This document shows, one piece after another, positions 34,101 through 46,905 of a stretch of 64,000 nt of DNA. The stretch is taken from contig CM077034.1 of NCBI GenBank assembly GCA_039090855.1, forward strand, positions 223,775,331 to 223,839,330. The letters run 5' to 3'. Under the pieces are notes generated by a model. The model saw only the letters and a list, made by a program, of their open reading frames with translations. It ran no database searches and was not told the DNA's origin. The position numbers and the translations under genes were made by a program. The stretch's first letter is position 1. Each line of letters opens with the position of its first letter. The DNA is from Macrothele yani (lineage: Eukaryota; Arthropoda; Arachnida; Araneae; Macrothelidae).

Positions 34101-37100
34101 GGAAGCGAGGTAGAAGACGCCCTTATTTACTACCGGGGGACCAGTACCCGGGGTCCGACGGCTTAACGTGCCCATTCAATGCTCTAGTAGATCAGATCAG
34201 ATCATATGTAGAGGATTTTAGGAAGGGAGTGTCTGACCCCAGGTCTTAAACAACCCTTAGAAATAGGAAGCTAGGAGATTTGGGCTGGAGTACCTGATAG
34301 GAAAGTGACACGGAAGCGAGGTAGAAGACGCCCTTATTTACTACCGGGGGTCAGAAGGCTTAACGTGCCCATTCAATGCTCTAGTAGATCAGATCAGATC
34401 ATATGTAGAGGATTTTAGGAAGGAGTGTCTGACCCCAGGTCTTAAACAACCCTTAGAAATAGGAAGCTAGGAGATTTGGGCTAGAGTGCCCGATAGGAAA
34501 GTGACACGGAAGCGAGGTAGAAGACGCCCTTATTTACTACCGGGGGTCAGAAGGCTTAACGTGCCGATTCAATGCTCTAGTAGATCAGATCAGATCATAT
34601 GTAGAGGATTTTAGGAAGGGAGTGTCTGACCCCAGGTCTTAAACAACCCTTAGAAATAGGAAGCTAGGAGATTTGGGGTAGAGTGCCCGATAGGAAAGTG
34701 ACACGGAAGCGAGGTAGAAGACGCCCTTATTTACTACCGGGGGTCAGAAGGCTTAACGTGCCCATTCAATGCTCTAGTAGATCAGATCAGATCATATGTA
34801 GAGGATTTTAGGAAGGGAGTGTCTGACCCCAGGTCTTAAACAACCCTTAGAAATAGGAAGCTAGGAGATTTGGGCTAGAGTGCCCGATAGGAAAGTGACA
34901 CAGAAGCGAGGTAGAAGATGCCCTTATTTACTACCGGGGGTCAGAAGGCTTAACGTGCCCATTCAATGCTCTAGTAGATCAGATCAGATCATATGTAGAG
35001 GATTTTAGGAAGGGAGTGTCTGACCCCAGGTCTTAAACAACCCTTAGAAATAGGAAGCTAGGAGATTTGGGCTAGAGTGCCCGATAGGAAAGTGACACGG
35101 AAGCGAGGTAGAAGATGCCCTTATTTACTACCGGGGGTCAGAAGGCTTAACGTGCCCATTCAATGCTCTAGTAGATCAGATCAGATCATATGTTGAGGAT
35201 TTTAGGAAGGAGTGTCTGACCCTAGGTCTTAAACAACCCTTAGAAATAGGAAGCTAGGAGATTTGGGCTAGAGTGCCCGATAGGAAAGTGACACGGAAGC
35301 GAGGTAGAAGACGCCCTTATTTACTACCGGGGGTCAGAAGGCTTAATGTGCCCATTCAATGCTCTAGTAGATCAGATCTGATCATATGTAGAGGATTTTA
35401 GGAAGGGAGTGTCTGACCCCAGGTCTTAAACAACCCTTAGAAATAGGAAGCTAGGAGATTTGGGCTAGAATGCCCGATAGTTAAGTGACACGGAAGCAAG
35501 GTAGAAGACGCCCTTATTTACTACCGGGGGTCAGAAGGCTTAACGTGCCCATTCAATGCTCTAGTAGATCAGATCAGATCATATGTAGAGGATTTTAGGA
35601 AGGGAGTGTCTGACCCCAGGTCTTAAACAACCCTTAGAAATAAGAAGCCAGGACATTTGGGCTAGAGTGCCCGATAGGAAAGTGACACGGAAGCCAGGTA
35701 GAAGACGCCCTTATTTACTACCGTGGGTCAGAAGGCTTAACGTGCCCATTCAATGCTCTAGTAGATCAGATCTGATCACATGTAGAGGATTTTAGGAAGG
35801 GAGTGTCTGACCCCAGGTCTTAAACACCCCTTAGAAATAAGAATCTAGGAGATTTGGGCTAGAGTGCCCGATAGGAAAGTGACAAGGAAGCGAGGTAGAA
35901 GACGTCCTTATTTACTACCGAGGGTCAGAAGGCTTAACGTGCCCATTCAATGCTCTAGTAGATCAGATCAGATCATATGTAGAGGATTTTAGGAAGGGAG
36001 TGTCTGACCCCAGGTCTTAAACAACCGTTAGAAATAGGAAGCTAGGAGATTTGGGCTAGAGTGCCCGATAGGAAGGTGACACGGAAGCCAGGTAGAAGAC
36101 GCCCTTATTTACTACCGTGGGTCAGAAGGCTTAACGTGCCCATTCAATGCTCTAGTAGATCTGATCAGATCATATGTAAAGGACTTTAGGAAGGGAGTGT
36201 CTGACCCCAGGTCTTAAACACCCCTTAGAAATAAGAATCTAGGAGATTTGGGCTAGAGTGCCCGATAGGAAAGTGACACGGAAGCGAGGTAGAAGACGCC
36301 CTTATTTACTACCGGGGGTCAGAAGGCTTAACGTGCCCATTCAATGCTCTAGTAGATCAGATCAGATCAGATCATATGTAGAGGATTTTAGGAAGGGAGT
36401 GTCTGACCCCAGGTCTTAAACAACCCTTAGAAATAGGAAGCTAGGAGATTTGGGCTAGAGTGCCCGATAGGAAAGTGACATGGAAGCCAGGTAGAAGACG
36501 CCCTTATTTACTACCGTGGGTCAGAAGGCTTAACGTGCCCATTCAATGCTCTAGTAGATCAGATCTGATCACATGTAGAGGATTTTAGGAAGGGAGTGTC
36601 TGACCCCAGGTCTTAAACACCCCTTAGAAATAAGAATCTAGGAGATTTGGGCTAGAGTGCCCGATAGGAAAGTGACAAGGAAGCGAGGTAGAAGACGTCC
36701 TTATTTACTACCGAGGGTCAGAAGGCTTAACGTGCCCATTCAATGCTCTAGTAGATCAGATCAGATCATATGTAGAGGATTTTAGGAAGGGAGTGTCTGA
36801 CCCCAGGTCTTAAACAACCCTTAGAAATAGGAAGCTAGGAGATTTGGGCTAGAGTGCCCGATAGGAAGGTGACACGGAAGCCAGGTAGAAGACGCCCTTA
36901 TTTACTACCGTGGGTCAGAAGGCTTAACGTGCCCATTCAATGCTCTAGTAGATCTGATCAGATCATATGTAAAGGATTTTAGGAAGGGAGTGTCTGACCC
37001 CAGGTCTTAAACACCCCTTAGAAATAAGAATCTAGGAGATTTGGGCTAGAGTGCCCGATAGGAAAGTGACACGGAAGCGAGGTAGAAGACGCCCTTATTT

Positions 37101-40100
37101 ACTACCGGGGGTCAGAAGGCTTAACGTGCCCATTCAATGCTCTAGTAGATCAGATCAGATCAGATCATATGTAGAGGATTTTAGGAAGGAGTGTCTGACC
37201 CCAGGTCTTAAACAACCCTTAGAAATAGGAATCTAGGAGATTTAGGCTAGAGTGCCCGATAGGAAAGTGACACGGAAGCGAGGTAGAAGACGCCCTTATT
37301 TACTACCGGGGGTCAGAAGGCTTAACGTGCCCATTCAATGCTCTAGTAGATCAGATCAGATCATATCATATGTAGAGGATTTTAGGAAGGGAGTGTCTGA
37401 CTCCAGGTCTTAAACAACCCTTAGAAATAGGAAGCTAGGAGATTTGGGCTAGAGTGCCCGATAGGAAAGTGACACGGAAGCGAGGTAGAAGACGCCCTTA
37501 TTTACTACCGGGGGTCAGAAGGCTTAACGTGCCCATTCAATGCTCTAGTAGATCAGATCAGATCATATGTAGAGGATTTTAGGAAGGGAGTGTCTGACCC
37601 CAGGTCTTAAACAACCCTTAGAAATAGGAAGCTAGGAGATTTGGGCTAGAGTGCCCGATAGGAAAGTGACATGGAAGCGAGGTAGAAGACGCCCTTATTT
37701 ACTACCGGGGGTCAGAAGGCTTAACGTGCCCATTCAATGCTCTAGTAGATCAGATCAGATCATATGTAGAGGATTTTAGGAAGGGAGTGTCTGACCCCAG
37801 GTCTTAAACAACCCTTAGAAATAGGAATCTAGGAGATTTGGGGTAGAGTGCCCGATAGGAAAGTGACACGGATGCGAGGTAGAAGACGCCCTTATTTACT
37901 ACCGGGGGTCAGAAGGCTTAACGTGCCCATTCAATGCTCTAGTAGATCAGATCTGATCATATGTAGAGGATTTTAGGAAGGGAGTGTCTGACCCCAAGTC
38001 TTAAACAACCCTTATAAATAGGAAGCTAGGAGATTTGGGATAGAGTGCCCGATAGGAAAGTGACACGGAAGCGAGGTAGAAGACGCCCTTATTTACTACC
38101 GGGGGTCAGAAGTCTTAACGTGTCCATTCAATGCTATAGTAGATCAGATCAGATCATATGTAGAGGATTTTAGGAAGGGAGTGTCTGACCCCAGGTCTTA
38201 AACAACCCTTAGAAATAGGAAGCTAGGAGATTTGGGCTGCAGTGCCCGATAGGAAAGTGACACGGAAGCGAGGTAGAAGACGCCCTTATTTACTACCGGG
38301 GGTCAGAAGGCTTAACGTGCCGATTCAATGCTCTAGTAGATCAGATCATATCATATGTAGAGGATTTTAGGAAGGGAGTGTCTGACCCCAGGTCTTAAAC
38401 AACCCTTAGAAATAGGAAGCTAGGAGATTTGGGCTAGAGTGCCCGATAGGAAAGTGACACGGAAGCGAGGTAGAATATGCTCTTATTTACTACCGGGGGT
38501 CAGAACGCTTAACGTGCCCATTCAATGCTCTAGTAGATCAGATCAGATCATATGTAGAGGATTTTAGGAAAGGAGTGTCTGACTCCAGGTCTTAAACAAG
38601 CCTTAGAAATAGGAAGCTAGGAGATTTGGGCTAGAGTGCCCGATAAGAAAGTGACACGGAAGCGAGGTAGAAGACGCCCTTATTTACTACCGGGGGACCA
38701 GTACCCGGGGTCCGACGGCTTAACGTGCCCATTCAGTGCTCTAGTAGATCAGATCAGATCATATGTAGAGGATTTTAGGAAGGGAGTGTCTGACCCCAGG
38801 TCTTAAACAACCCTTAGAAATAGGAAGCTAGGAGATTCGGGCTGGAGTACCTGATAGGAAAGTGACACGGAAGCGAGGTAGAAGACGCCCTTATTTACTA
38901 CCGGGGGTCAGAAGGCTTAACGTGCCCATTCAATGCTCTAGTAGATCAGATCAGATCATATGTAGAGGATTTTAGGAAGGGAGTGTCTGACCCCAGGTCT
39001 TAAACAACCCTTAGAAATAGGAAGCTAGGAGATTTGGGCTAGAGTGCCCGATAGGAAAGTGACACGGAAGCGAGGTAGAAGACGCCCTTATTTACTACCG
39101 GGGGTCAGAAGGCTTAACGTGCCGATTCAATGCTCTAGTAGATCAGATCATATCATATGTAGAGGATTTTAGGAAGGGAGTGTCTGACCCCAGGTCTTAA
39201 ACAACCCTTAGAAATAGGAAGCTAGGAGATTTGGGGTAGAGTGCCCGATAGGAAAGTGACACGGAAGCGAGGTAGAAGACGCCCTTATTTACTACCGGGG
39301 GTCAGAAGGCTTAACGTGCCCATTCAATGCTCTAGTAGATCAGATCAGATCATATGTAGAGGATTTTAGGAAGGGAGTGTCTGACCCCAGGTCTTAAACA
39401 ACCCTTAGAAATAGGAAGCTAGGAGATTTGGGCTAGAGTGCCCGATAGGAAAGTGACACAGAAGCGAGGTAGAAGATGCCCTTATTTACTACCGGGGGTC
39501 AGAAGGCTTAACGTGCCCATTCAATGCTCTAGTAGATCAGATCAGATCATATGTAGAGGATTTTAGGAAGGGAGTGTCTGACCCCAGGTCTTAAGCAACC
39601 CTTAGAAATAGGAAGCTAGGAGATTTGGGCTAGAGTGCCCGATAGGAAAGTGACACGGAAGCGAGGTAGAAGATGCCCTTATTTACTACCGGGGGTCAGA
39701 AGGCTTAACGTGCCCATTCAATGCTCTAGTAGATCAGATCAGATCATATGTTGAGGATTTTAGGAAGGGAGTGTCTGACCCTAGGTCTTAAACAACCCTT
39801 AGTAATAGGAAGCTAGGAGATTTGGGCTAGAGTGCCCGATAGGAAAGTGACACGGAAGCGAGGTAGAAGACGCCCTTATTTACTACCGGGGGTCAGAAGG
39901 CTTAATGTGCCCATTCAATGCTCTAGTAGATCAGATCTGATCATATGTAGAGGATTTTAGGGAGTGTCTGACCCCAGGTCTTAAACAACCCTTAGAAATA
40001 GGAAGCTAGGAGATTTGGGCTAGAATGCCCGATAGTTAAGTGACACGGAAGCAAGGTAGAAGACGCCCTTATTTACTACCGGGGGTCAGAAGGCTTAACG

Positions 40101-43100
40101 TGCCCATTCAATGCTCTAGTAGATCAGATCAGATCATATGTAGAGGATTTTAGGAAGGGAGTGTCTGACCCCAGGTCTTAAACAACCCTTAGAAATAAGA
40201 AGCCAGGACATTTGGGCTAGAGTGCCCGATAGGAAAGTGACACGGAAGCCAGGTAGAAGACGCCCTTATTTACTACCGTGGGTCAGAAGGCTTAACGTGC
40301 CCATTCAATGCTCTAGTAGATCAGATCTGATCACATGTAGAGGATTTTAGGAAGGGAGTGTCTGACCCCAGGTCTTAAACACCCCTTAGAAATAAGAATC
40401 TAGGAGATTTGGGCTAGAGTGCCCGATAGGAAAGTGACAAGGAAGCAAGGTAGAAGACGTCCTTATTTACTACCGAGGGTCAGAAGGCTTAACGTGCCCA
40501 TTCAATGCTCTAGTAGATCAGATCAGATCATATGTAGAGGATTTTAGGAAGGGAGTGTCTGACCCCAGGTCTTAAACAACCGTTAGAAATAAGAAGCTAG
40601 GAGATTTGGGCTAGAGTGCCCGATAGGAAGGTGACACGGAAGCCAGGTAGAAGACGCCCTTATTTACTACCGTGGGTCAGAAGGCTTAACGTGCCCATTC
40701 AATGCTCTAGTAGATCTGATCAGATCATATGTAAAGGACTTTAGGAAGGGAGTGTCTGACCCCAGGTCTTAAACAACCCTTAGAAATAGGAAGCTAGGAG
40801 ATTTGAGCTAGAGTGCCCGATAGGAAAGTGACAAGGAAGCAAGGTAGAAGACGTCCTTATTTACTACCGAGGGTCAGAAGGCTTAACGTGCCCATTCAAT
40901 GCTCTAGTAGATCAGATCAGATCATATGTAGAGGATTTTAGGAAGGGAGTGTCTGACCCCAGGTCTTAAACAAGCCTTAGAAATAGGAAGCCAGGAGATT
41001 TGGGCTAGAGTGCCCGATAGGAAAGTGACACGGAAGCGAGGTAGAAGACGCCCTTATTTACTACCGGGGGTCAGAAGGCTTAACGTGCCCATTCAATGCT
41101 CTAGTAGATCTGATCAGATCATATGTAGAGGATTTTAGGAAGGGAGTGTCTGACCCCAGGTCTTAAACAACCCTTAGAAATAGGAAGCTAGGAGATTTGG
41201 GCTAGAGTGCCCGATAGGAAAGTGACACGGAAGCGAGGTAGAAGACGCCCTTATTTACTACCGGGGGTCAGAAGGCTTAACGTGCCCATTCAATGCTCTA
41301 GTAGATCAGATCAGATCAGATCATATGTAGAGGATTTTAGGAAGGGAGTGTCTGACCCCAGGTCTTAAACAACCCTTAGAAATAGGAATCTAGGAGATTT
41401 GGGCTAGAGTGCCCGATAGGAAAGTGACATGGAAGCCAGGTAGAAGACGCCCTTATTTACTACCGTGGGTCAGAAGGCTTAACGTGCCCATTCAATGCTC
41501 TAGTAGATCAGATCTGATCACATGTAGAGGATTTTAGGAAGGGAGTGTCTGACCCCAGGTCTTAAACACCCCTTAGAAATAAGAATCTAGGAGATTTGGG
41601 CTAGAGTGCCCGATAGGAAAGTGACAAGGAAGCGAGGTAGAAGACGTCCTTATTTACTACCGAGGGTCAGAAGGCTTAACGTGCCCATTCAATGCTCTAG
41701 TAGATCAGATCAGATCATATGTAGAGGATTTTAGGAAGGGAGTGTCTGACCCCAGGTCTTAAACAACCCTTAGAAATAGGAAGCTAGGAGATTTGGGCTA
41801 GAGTGCCCGATAGGAAGGTGACACGGAAGCCAGGTAGAAGACGCCCTTATTTACTACCGTGGGTCAGAAGGCTTAACGTGCCCATTCAATGCTCTAGTAG
41901 ATCTGATCAGATCATATGTAAAGGATTTTAGGAAGGGAGTGTCTGACCCCAGGTCTTAAACACCCCTTAGAAATAAGAATCTAGGAGATTTGGGCTAGAG
42001 TGCCCGATAGGAAAGTGACACGGAAGCGAGGTAGAAGACGCCCTTATTTACTACCGGGGGTCAGAAGGCTTAACGTGCCCATTCAATGCTCTAGTAGATC
42101 AGATCAGATCAGATCATATGTAGAGGATTTTAGGAAGGGAGTGTCTGACCCCAGGTCTTAAACAACCCTTAGAAATAGGAATCTAGGAGATTTAGGCTAG
42201 AGTGCCCGATAGGAAAGTGACACGGAAGCGAGGTAGAAGACGCCCTTATTTACTACCGGGGGTCAGAAGGCTTAACGTGCCCATTCAATGCTCTAGTAGA
42301 TCAGATCAGATCATATGTAGAGGATTTTAGGAAGGGAGTGTCTGACTCCAGGTCTTAAACAACCCTTAGAAATAGGAAGCTAGGAGATTTGGGCTAGAGT
42401 GCCCGATAGGAAAGTGACACGGAAGCGAGGTAGAAGACGCCCTTATTTACTACCGGGGGTCAGAAGGCTTAACGTGCCCATTCAATGCTCTAGTAGATCA
42501 GATCAGATCATATGTAGAGGATTTTAGGAAGGGAGTGTCTGACCCCAGGTCTTAAACAACCCTTAGAAATAGGAAGCTAGGAGATTTGGGCTAGAGTGCC
42601 CGATAGGAAAGTGACATGGAAGCGAGGTAGAAGACGCCCTTATTTACTACCGGGGGTCAGAAGGCTTAACGTGCCCATTCAATGCTCTAGTAGATCAGAT
42701 CAGATCATATGTAGAGGATTTTAGGAAGGGAGTGTCTGACCCCAGGTCTTAAACAACCCTTAGAAATAGGAATCTAGGAGATTTGGGGTAGAGTGCCCGA
42801 TAGGAAAGTGACACGGATGCGAGGTAGAAGACGCCCTTATTTACTACCGGGGGTCAGAAGGCTTAACGTGCCCATTCAATGCTCTAGTAGATCAGATCTG
42901 ATCATATGTAGAGGATTTTAGGAAGGGAGTGTCTGACCCCAAGTCTTAAACAACCCTTATAAATAGGAAGCTAGGAGATTTGGGATAGAGTGCCCGATAG
43001 GAAAGTGACACGGAAGCGAGGTAGAAGACGCCCTTATTTACTACCGGGGGTCAGAAGTCTTAACGTGCCCATTCAATGCTATAGTAGATCAGATCAGATC

Positions 43101-43640
43101 ATATGTAGAGGATTTTAGGAAGGGAGTGTCTGACCCCAGGTCTTAAACAACCCTTAGAAATAGGAAGCTAGGAGATTTGGGCTGCAGTGCCCGATAGGAA
43201 AGTGACACGGAAGCGAGGTAGAAGACGCCCTTATTTACTACCGGGGGTCAGAAGTCTTAACGTGCCCATTCAATGCTCTAGTAGATCAGATCAGATCATA
43301 TGTAGAGGATTTTAGGAAGGGAGTGTCTGACCCCAGGTCTTAAACAACCCTTAGAAATAGGAATCTAGGAGATTTGGGGTAGAGTGCCCGATAGGAAAGT
43401 GACACGGATGCGAGGTAGAAGACGCCCTTATTTACTACCGGGGGTCAGAAGGCTTAACGTGCCCATTCAATGCTCTAGTAGATCAGATCAGATCAGATCA
43501 TATGTAGAGGATTTTAGGAAGGGAGTGTCTGACTCCAGGTCTTAAACAACCCTTAGAAATAGGAAGCCAGGAGATTTGGGCTAGATTGCCCGATAGGAAA
43601 GTGACACGGATGCGAAGTAGAAAGGGGGAGGAAGATGCCC
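25104..43640 (+). repeat. Satellite array, about 94 units of about 197 bp
   Basis: Units begin ATCATATGTAGAGGATTTTA and end TGCTCTAGTAGATCAGATC. Measured starts at 25108, 25305, 25502, 25700 and 25897 give 197-198 bp. Early units mostly join through GATCAGATCTGATC, later ones mostly through GATCAGATCAGATC, sometimes with one more or one fewer GATC. Divergence is low, with diagnostic variants shared over kilobases (see findings). The last unit runs without a break into a SINE head at 43730-43802. Short open frames (for example 27890-28081, 33081-33275) do not persist because 197 is not a multiple of three. Confidence 0.97.
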
Positions 43641-43802
43641 TTATTTATTACCAGGGGGCCAGTACCGTGGGTCCGACGGCTTAACGTGCCCATCCAATGC
43701 ACTGCGGATATTTAGTTGATCGAGCGTTCGTACCTGCCTGGGATCGAACCTGAGGCCCTTTCCGCGGCAGTCACGAACGTTGCCCACTAGGCCACCTGCG
43801 GC
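43497..43802 (-). mobile_element. tRNA-derived SINE whose body is the satellite monomer
   Basis: Read on the minus strand from 43802, the head GCCGCAGGTGGCCTAGTGG (A box) and GGTTCGATCC (B box, 43741-43750) leads through TAAATATCCGCAGTGCATTG into the body. That body is the inverse of the 197-bp satellite unit. This terminal unit has a fuller version of part of the monomer (GGCCAGTACCGTGGGTCCGA) that is shortened in most array units. It is the likely ancestor of the array. Confidence 0.8.
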
Positions 43803-43804
43803 TC

Positions 43805-43880
43805 GGCCAATGAGAATTTTTCTGTGACTCACTTATAAACGTGGAAAGAGAGAGATGACCTCTGTTTGATGTTTCTTTCC
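43805..43880 (+). repeat. Half copy of the 24705-24878 palindrome
   Basis: GTGACTCACTTATAAACGTGG and ACCTCTGTTTGATGTT match the right arm at 24795-24860. The satellite and its SINEs therefore sit between two copies of this element, or inside one. Confidence 0.65.
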
Positions 43881-44439
43881 TCTTCATTTTATCAAGGCCT
43901 GTTTGTTCTCAATGTGTAAGAACTCTATCAAAAATTTTGTTTACACAGAAATAATAAAAATTTTATTGTCAGGTACCTCTTGCAGTTTCCAATTATTAAA
44001 TTAAAGTCTTTTTCTTGTGTATTTTGTAAGCATACTATTTCTGAATTAAAATGTTGAAAATGCTATTTATAACTTTTGAAGGTTCATTAATGGAACTGTT
44101 TTTCTAGATATAAAACATTTCTTTAATTACTCCCTTGTTTATAGGAGGTTCATAGTCAAATATTTTGCCGTAAAGATCCATTTCACACACAATGCTGCAC
44201 ATTCCGTTGCAATATACTTATTTCAGCCTCACTGGAATCTGTAATGTTCAAATAATTAATTTTGTTATTCATTTTTCTTATTCTGTTGCTATCGTGTGAA
44301 TCGCGGGTTTGCAGCAAGTTTTCTATTTCATTGGTTGCTTACGCAGATACATTGTATTTTTATACAACTCTGAGCAAAGCTCACATGCAGGGACAATTGT
44401 GACAGCAGATTGTGGTTGCATTAACCTCCATGGACCATG
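43881..44439. other. Intron 1 sequence, no gene seen
   Basis: AT-rich. No repeat family or coding segment recognised. Confidence 0.5.
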
Positions 44440-45190
44440 AGGATGCCTCGACGTTGGATTCATGCACAATTTGAGCAAGTTTGTGAGAGGATGTATAATT
44501 GTGTTGAGAAAGACAAGTTGGTCAAGTCATCATATCACCAGGCATTTTGGGTCAGAGTGATGTGGCAATCGAATGATGTTGGTGCCAATGGGTCGAGGAG
44601 GGCATGACCCAGTGGCACGTGCACAGTGCACGGCCGAGGGGAACAACAGAATGCAAGAAATGAATGATTGTGCAAGCCACATGAACAGAATCAAATTTCT
44701 TGCATCATCTACAGGAACGGAAGTGGCCACCGAACTTGTAGTCCTGTGCCGCAAGTCATTGCCAGATGATTTGCGACACAGGGACTTTATTTAAGGAGAC
44801 CACTCTGCCATGTACCACCACTGACTAGCAAGCATCGCCAGTCACTCCCAAAGTATGTGCCATTTCATGGTACATACTTTGGGAGTGACTGTCTGGGGAG
44901 CCATTTCCTACGATAGCTGGACACCCTTGGAAGTCCTCTGTGCTCAAACTGTATGCCAACAATATTTTACGACCTGTTGTATAGCCATTCTTGTCACATC
45001 AACACCAAGCAATTTTTCAACAGGATAATGCCTGGCCACACATAGCATGGATCTCTCAGGCCTACCTCCATAATGCTGACATCCCTTTTATGGCTAGCCC
45101 AACCTCTCACTGATCGAACACGTTTGGGACGCCACCTATACCAATCCCAGAATGTTGGAGAATTGACCCACAATTTGGACATCTGGCATC
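44440..45190 (+). pseudogene. Heavily decayed Tc1-like transposase
   Basis: Pieces in several frames follow a Tc1 transposase in order: M-R-R-W-I-H near 44441, P-R-G-T-T-E near 44630, V-T-V-W-G-A-I-S-Y-D-S near 44890, F-Q-Q-D-N-A-W-P-H near 45015 (second catalytic Asp) and L-I-E-H-V-W-D near 45110 (the Glu). There are many stops and frame changes and no clear terminal repeats. It belongs to a different subfamily from the DD35E copies. Confidence 0.75.
44840..44890. repeat. Perfect-looking 23-bp hairpin inside the decayed Tc1
   Basis: AGTCACTCCCAAAGTATGTG and its inverse flank a 5-base loop (TTTCA), with one mismatch. Its position inside transposase coding sequence suggests a local inverted duplication. 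Confidence 0.8.
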
Positions 45191-45701
45191 CTAAATCAAG
45201 AAAGAAATATTTTTCATCATACATGGAAACTCAACAGAATATTCAAGCAAAGCAAACTGAATTCACTTGTACCACTTACTGGTCATCCATGTAACACTTC
45301 TCACAAATGAAAAAAACCATTAGAAAGTACCACGTACTCGCCATAAAGATCATGGTAACCTCCAATGACAACACACTTCCAACACGTCATTCATCGTGAT
45401 GTAACTGGGCTTCTTGCTTACGCTTCTTACTTCCGGGTGTGAAACATCGTATTTTTTTTGTTTTGTTTTTTCCCCTTAGCCTTATGAGATGTTACTCAAA
45501 AAGCTTGTCAATTCTATAAAAATCACACATACAACTCATTCATACCATTCAAGTAAAAACTATGTACATAACCTTACATTCATAGGTGATTAAACCTTGG
45601 TCTACTGTAATTATCAAACTCCTCCTTCTGTTTCACAACCTCTGCTACTCCCACTGCAAGTGTCACACCCATTCAGCCCCTCACATCAAATCCTCTAGTA
45701 C

Positions 45702-45727
45702 TTTCAACAGGCCTCTGTCATCTTCAG
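45702..45727 (-). ncRNA. Hammerhead-like core in the Penelope 3' region
   Basis: On the minus strand: CTGAAGA, one base, a GACAG/CTGTT stem with an AGGC loop, then GAAA. This is the same layout as the cores at 15759, 60463 and 3691. Weak stem, no clear cleavage site. Confidence 0.25.
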
Positions 45728-45759
45728 GAGGCAGGTGTGTCTCACCCGCCCACCACAGC

Positions 45760-46125
45760 TCAAGTGAGCAGAGCCATCGAGGCACGGGCCCCAGTCGCTA
45801 TCGCTGAATCGTTGTGTCTCTGGCACCATCTATTGTCCCTGCTGCTCTTTTTTCCCTCTTTCTCTTTACGCTGCTGTTCAATTTTTATTACGGCTTTCCA
45901 TTGTTCGTTTAGGTTACTTGGCTCATTAATGTTGTATAATCTTGATCTGTTTTTTTCAATTAATATTGATTCTGCTATTCTTAACTGCATTTCGTTTTTA
46001 CAGCTCTTAATAATTTTAATATCTTCAAACCTTGGACATTGTTGATTTTCCATACAGTATTGGGTCAATGCTGTCTTAGGTTCTTTTTTATTCCAATTAT
46101 TAATATGCTGGTTTAATCTATACAT
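45760..46125 (-). pseudogene. Penelope-like GIY-YIG C-terminal fragment, left copy
   Basis: Contains L-T-Q-Y-C-M-E-N-Q-Q, I-K-S-C-K-N-E and R-I-A-E-S-I-L-I-E-K-N, then N-L-N-E-Q-W. This is the pattern of the GIY-YIG C-terminal half in Penelope elements (conserved E within the late helix). The N-terminal G-I-Y and Y-I-G strands are absent. The class assignment rests on motif order only. Confidence 0.6.
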
Positions 46126-46207
46126 ATTAATAATTGGAATAGAAAAGAATATGCTGGTTTAATCTATACATATTAATAATTGGAATAGAAAAGAAGCTAA
46201 GACAGCA

Positions 46208-46443
46208 TTGACCCAATACTGTATGGAAAATCAACAATGTCCAAGGTTTGAAGATATTAAAATTATTAAGAGCTGTAAAAACGAAAGGCAGTTAAGAATT
46301 GCAGAATCAGTGTTAATTGAAAAAAACAGATCAAGATTATGCAACATTAATGAGCCAAGTAACCTAAACGAACAATGGAAAGCCCTAATAAAAAATCCTC
46401 CTCCTGTTGTGAAACAGAAGGAGGAGTTTGATAGTTACAGTTG
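46208..46443 (+). pseudogene. Penelope-like GIY-YIG C-terminal fragment, right copy
   Basis: Same peptide as the left copy with a few replacements (for example K-N-E-R-Q-L for K-N-E-M-Q-L). It is truncated after E-Q-W-K-A by the internal deletion, then runs into 3' untranslated sequence shared by both arms. Confidence 0.6.
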
Positions 46444-46756
46444 ACCAAGGTTTAATCACCTATGAATGTAAGGTTATGTACATAGTTTTTACTTGAATTG
46501 TATGAATGAGTTGTATGTGTGTGATTTTTATAGAATTGACAAGCTTTAGAGTAACATCTCATAAGGCTAAGGGAAAAAAACAAAACAAAAAAAAAATACG
46601 ATGTTTCACACCCGGAAGTAAGAAGCGTAAGCAAGAAGCCCAGTTACATCACGATGAATGACGTGTTGGAAGTGTGTTGTCATTGGAGGTTACCATGATC
46701 TTTATGGCGAGTACGTGGTACTTTCTAATGGTTTTTTTCATTTATGAATTGCACGT

Positions 46757-46905
46757 AAACTATGCGCACTTTGCAAGAGGTTAATACCTTAAAAGTGCAA
46801 ATATAATAACTTCTCAGAAAACTTGAAATTTGGGTTAACATACTTGACCGCTAATTGGGAGATGCAGGGTTCGATTCCCGCTCCAGGACGATGGAATTTT
46901 CAGGT
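46757..46905 (+). mobile_element. SINE remnant with B box
   Basis: An insertion in the right arm of the palindrome. It contains GCTAATTGGGAGATGCAGG followed by the B box GGTTCGATTCC, then a tail with TTTTCAGGTTTTCTGAGAAG. A similar B box and tail (TTTTTCAAGTTTTCTGAG) end the 100-bp array near 51000. Confidence 0.55.

Noticed and set aside
25104..43640. CRISPR-like array
   Set aside because: The entire unit is repeated with no unique spacers, no cas genes are present, and the context is clearly eukaryotic.
27890..43832. Short basic open frames inside the 197-bp satellite
   Set aside because: They arise where chance substitutions leave a frame open; the period is not divisible by three, so no frame is maintained across units.
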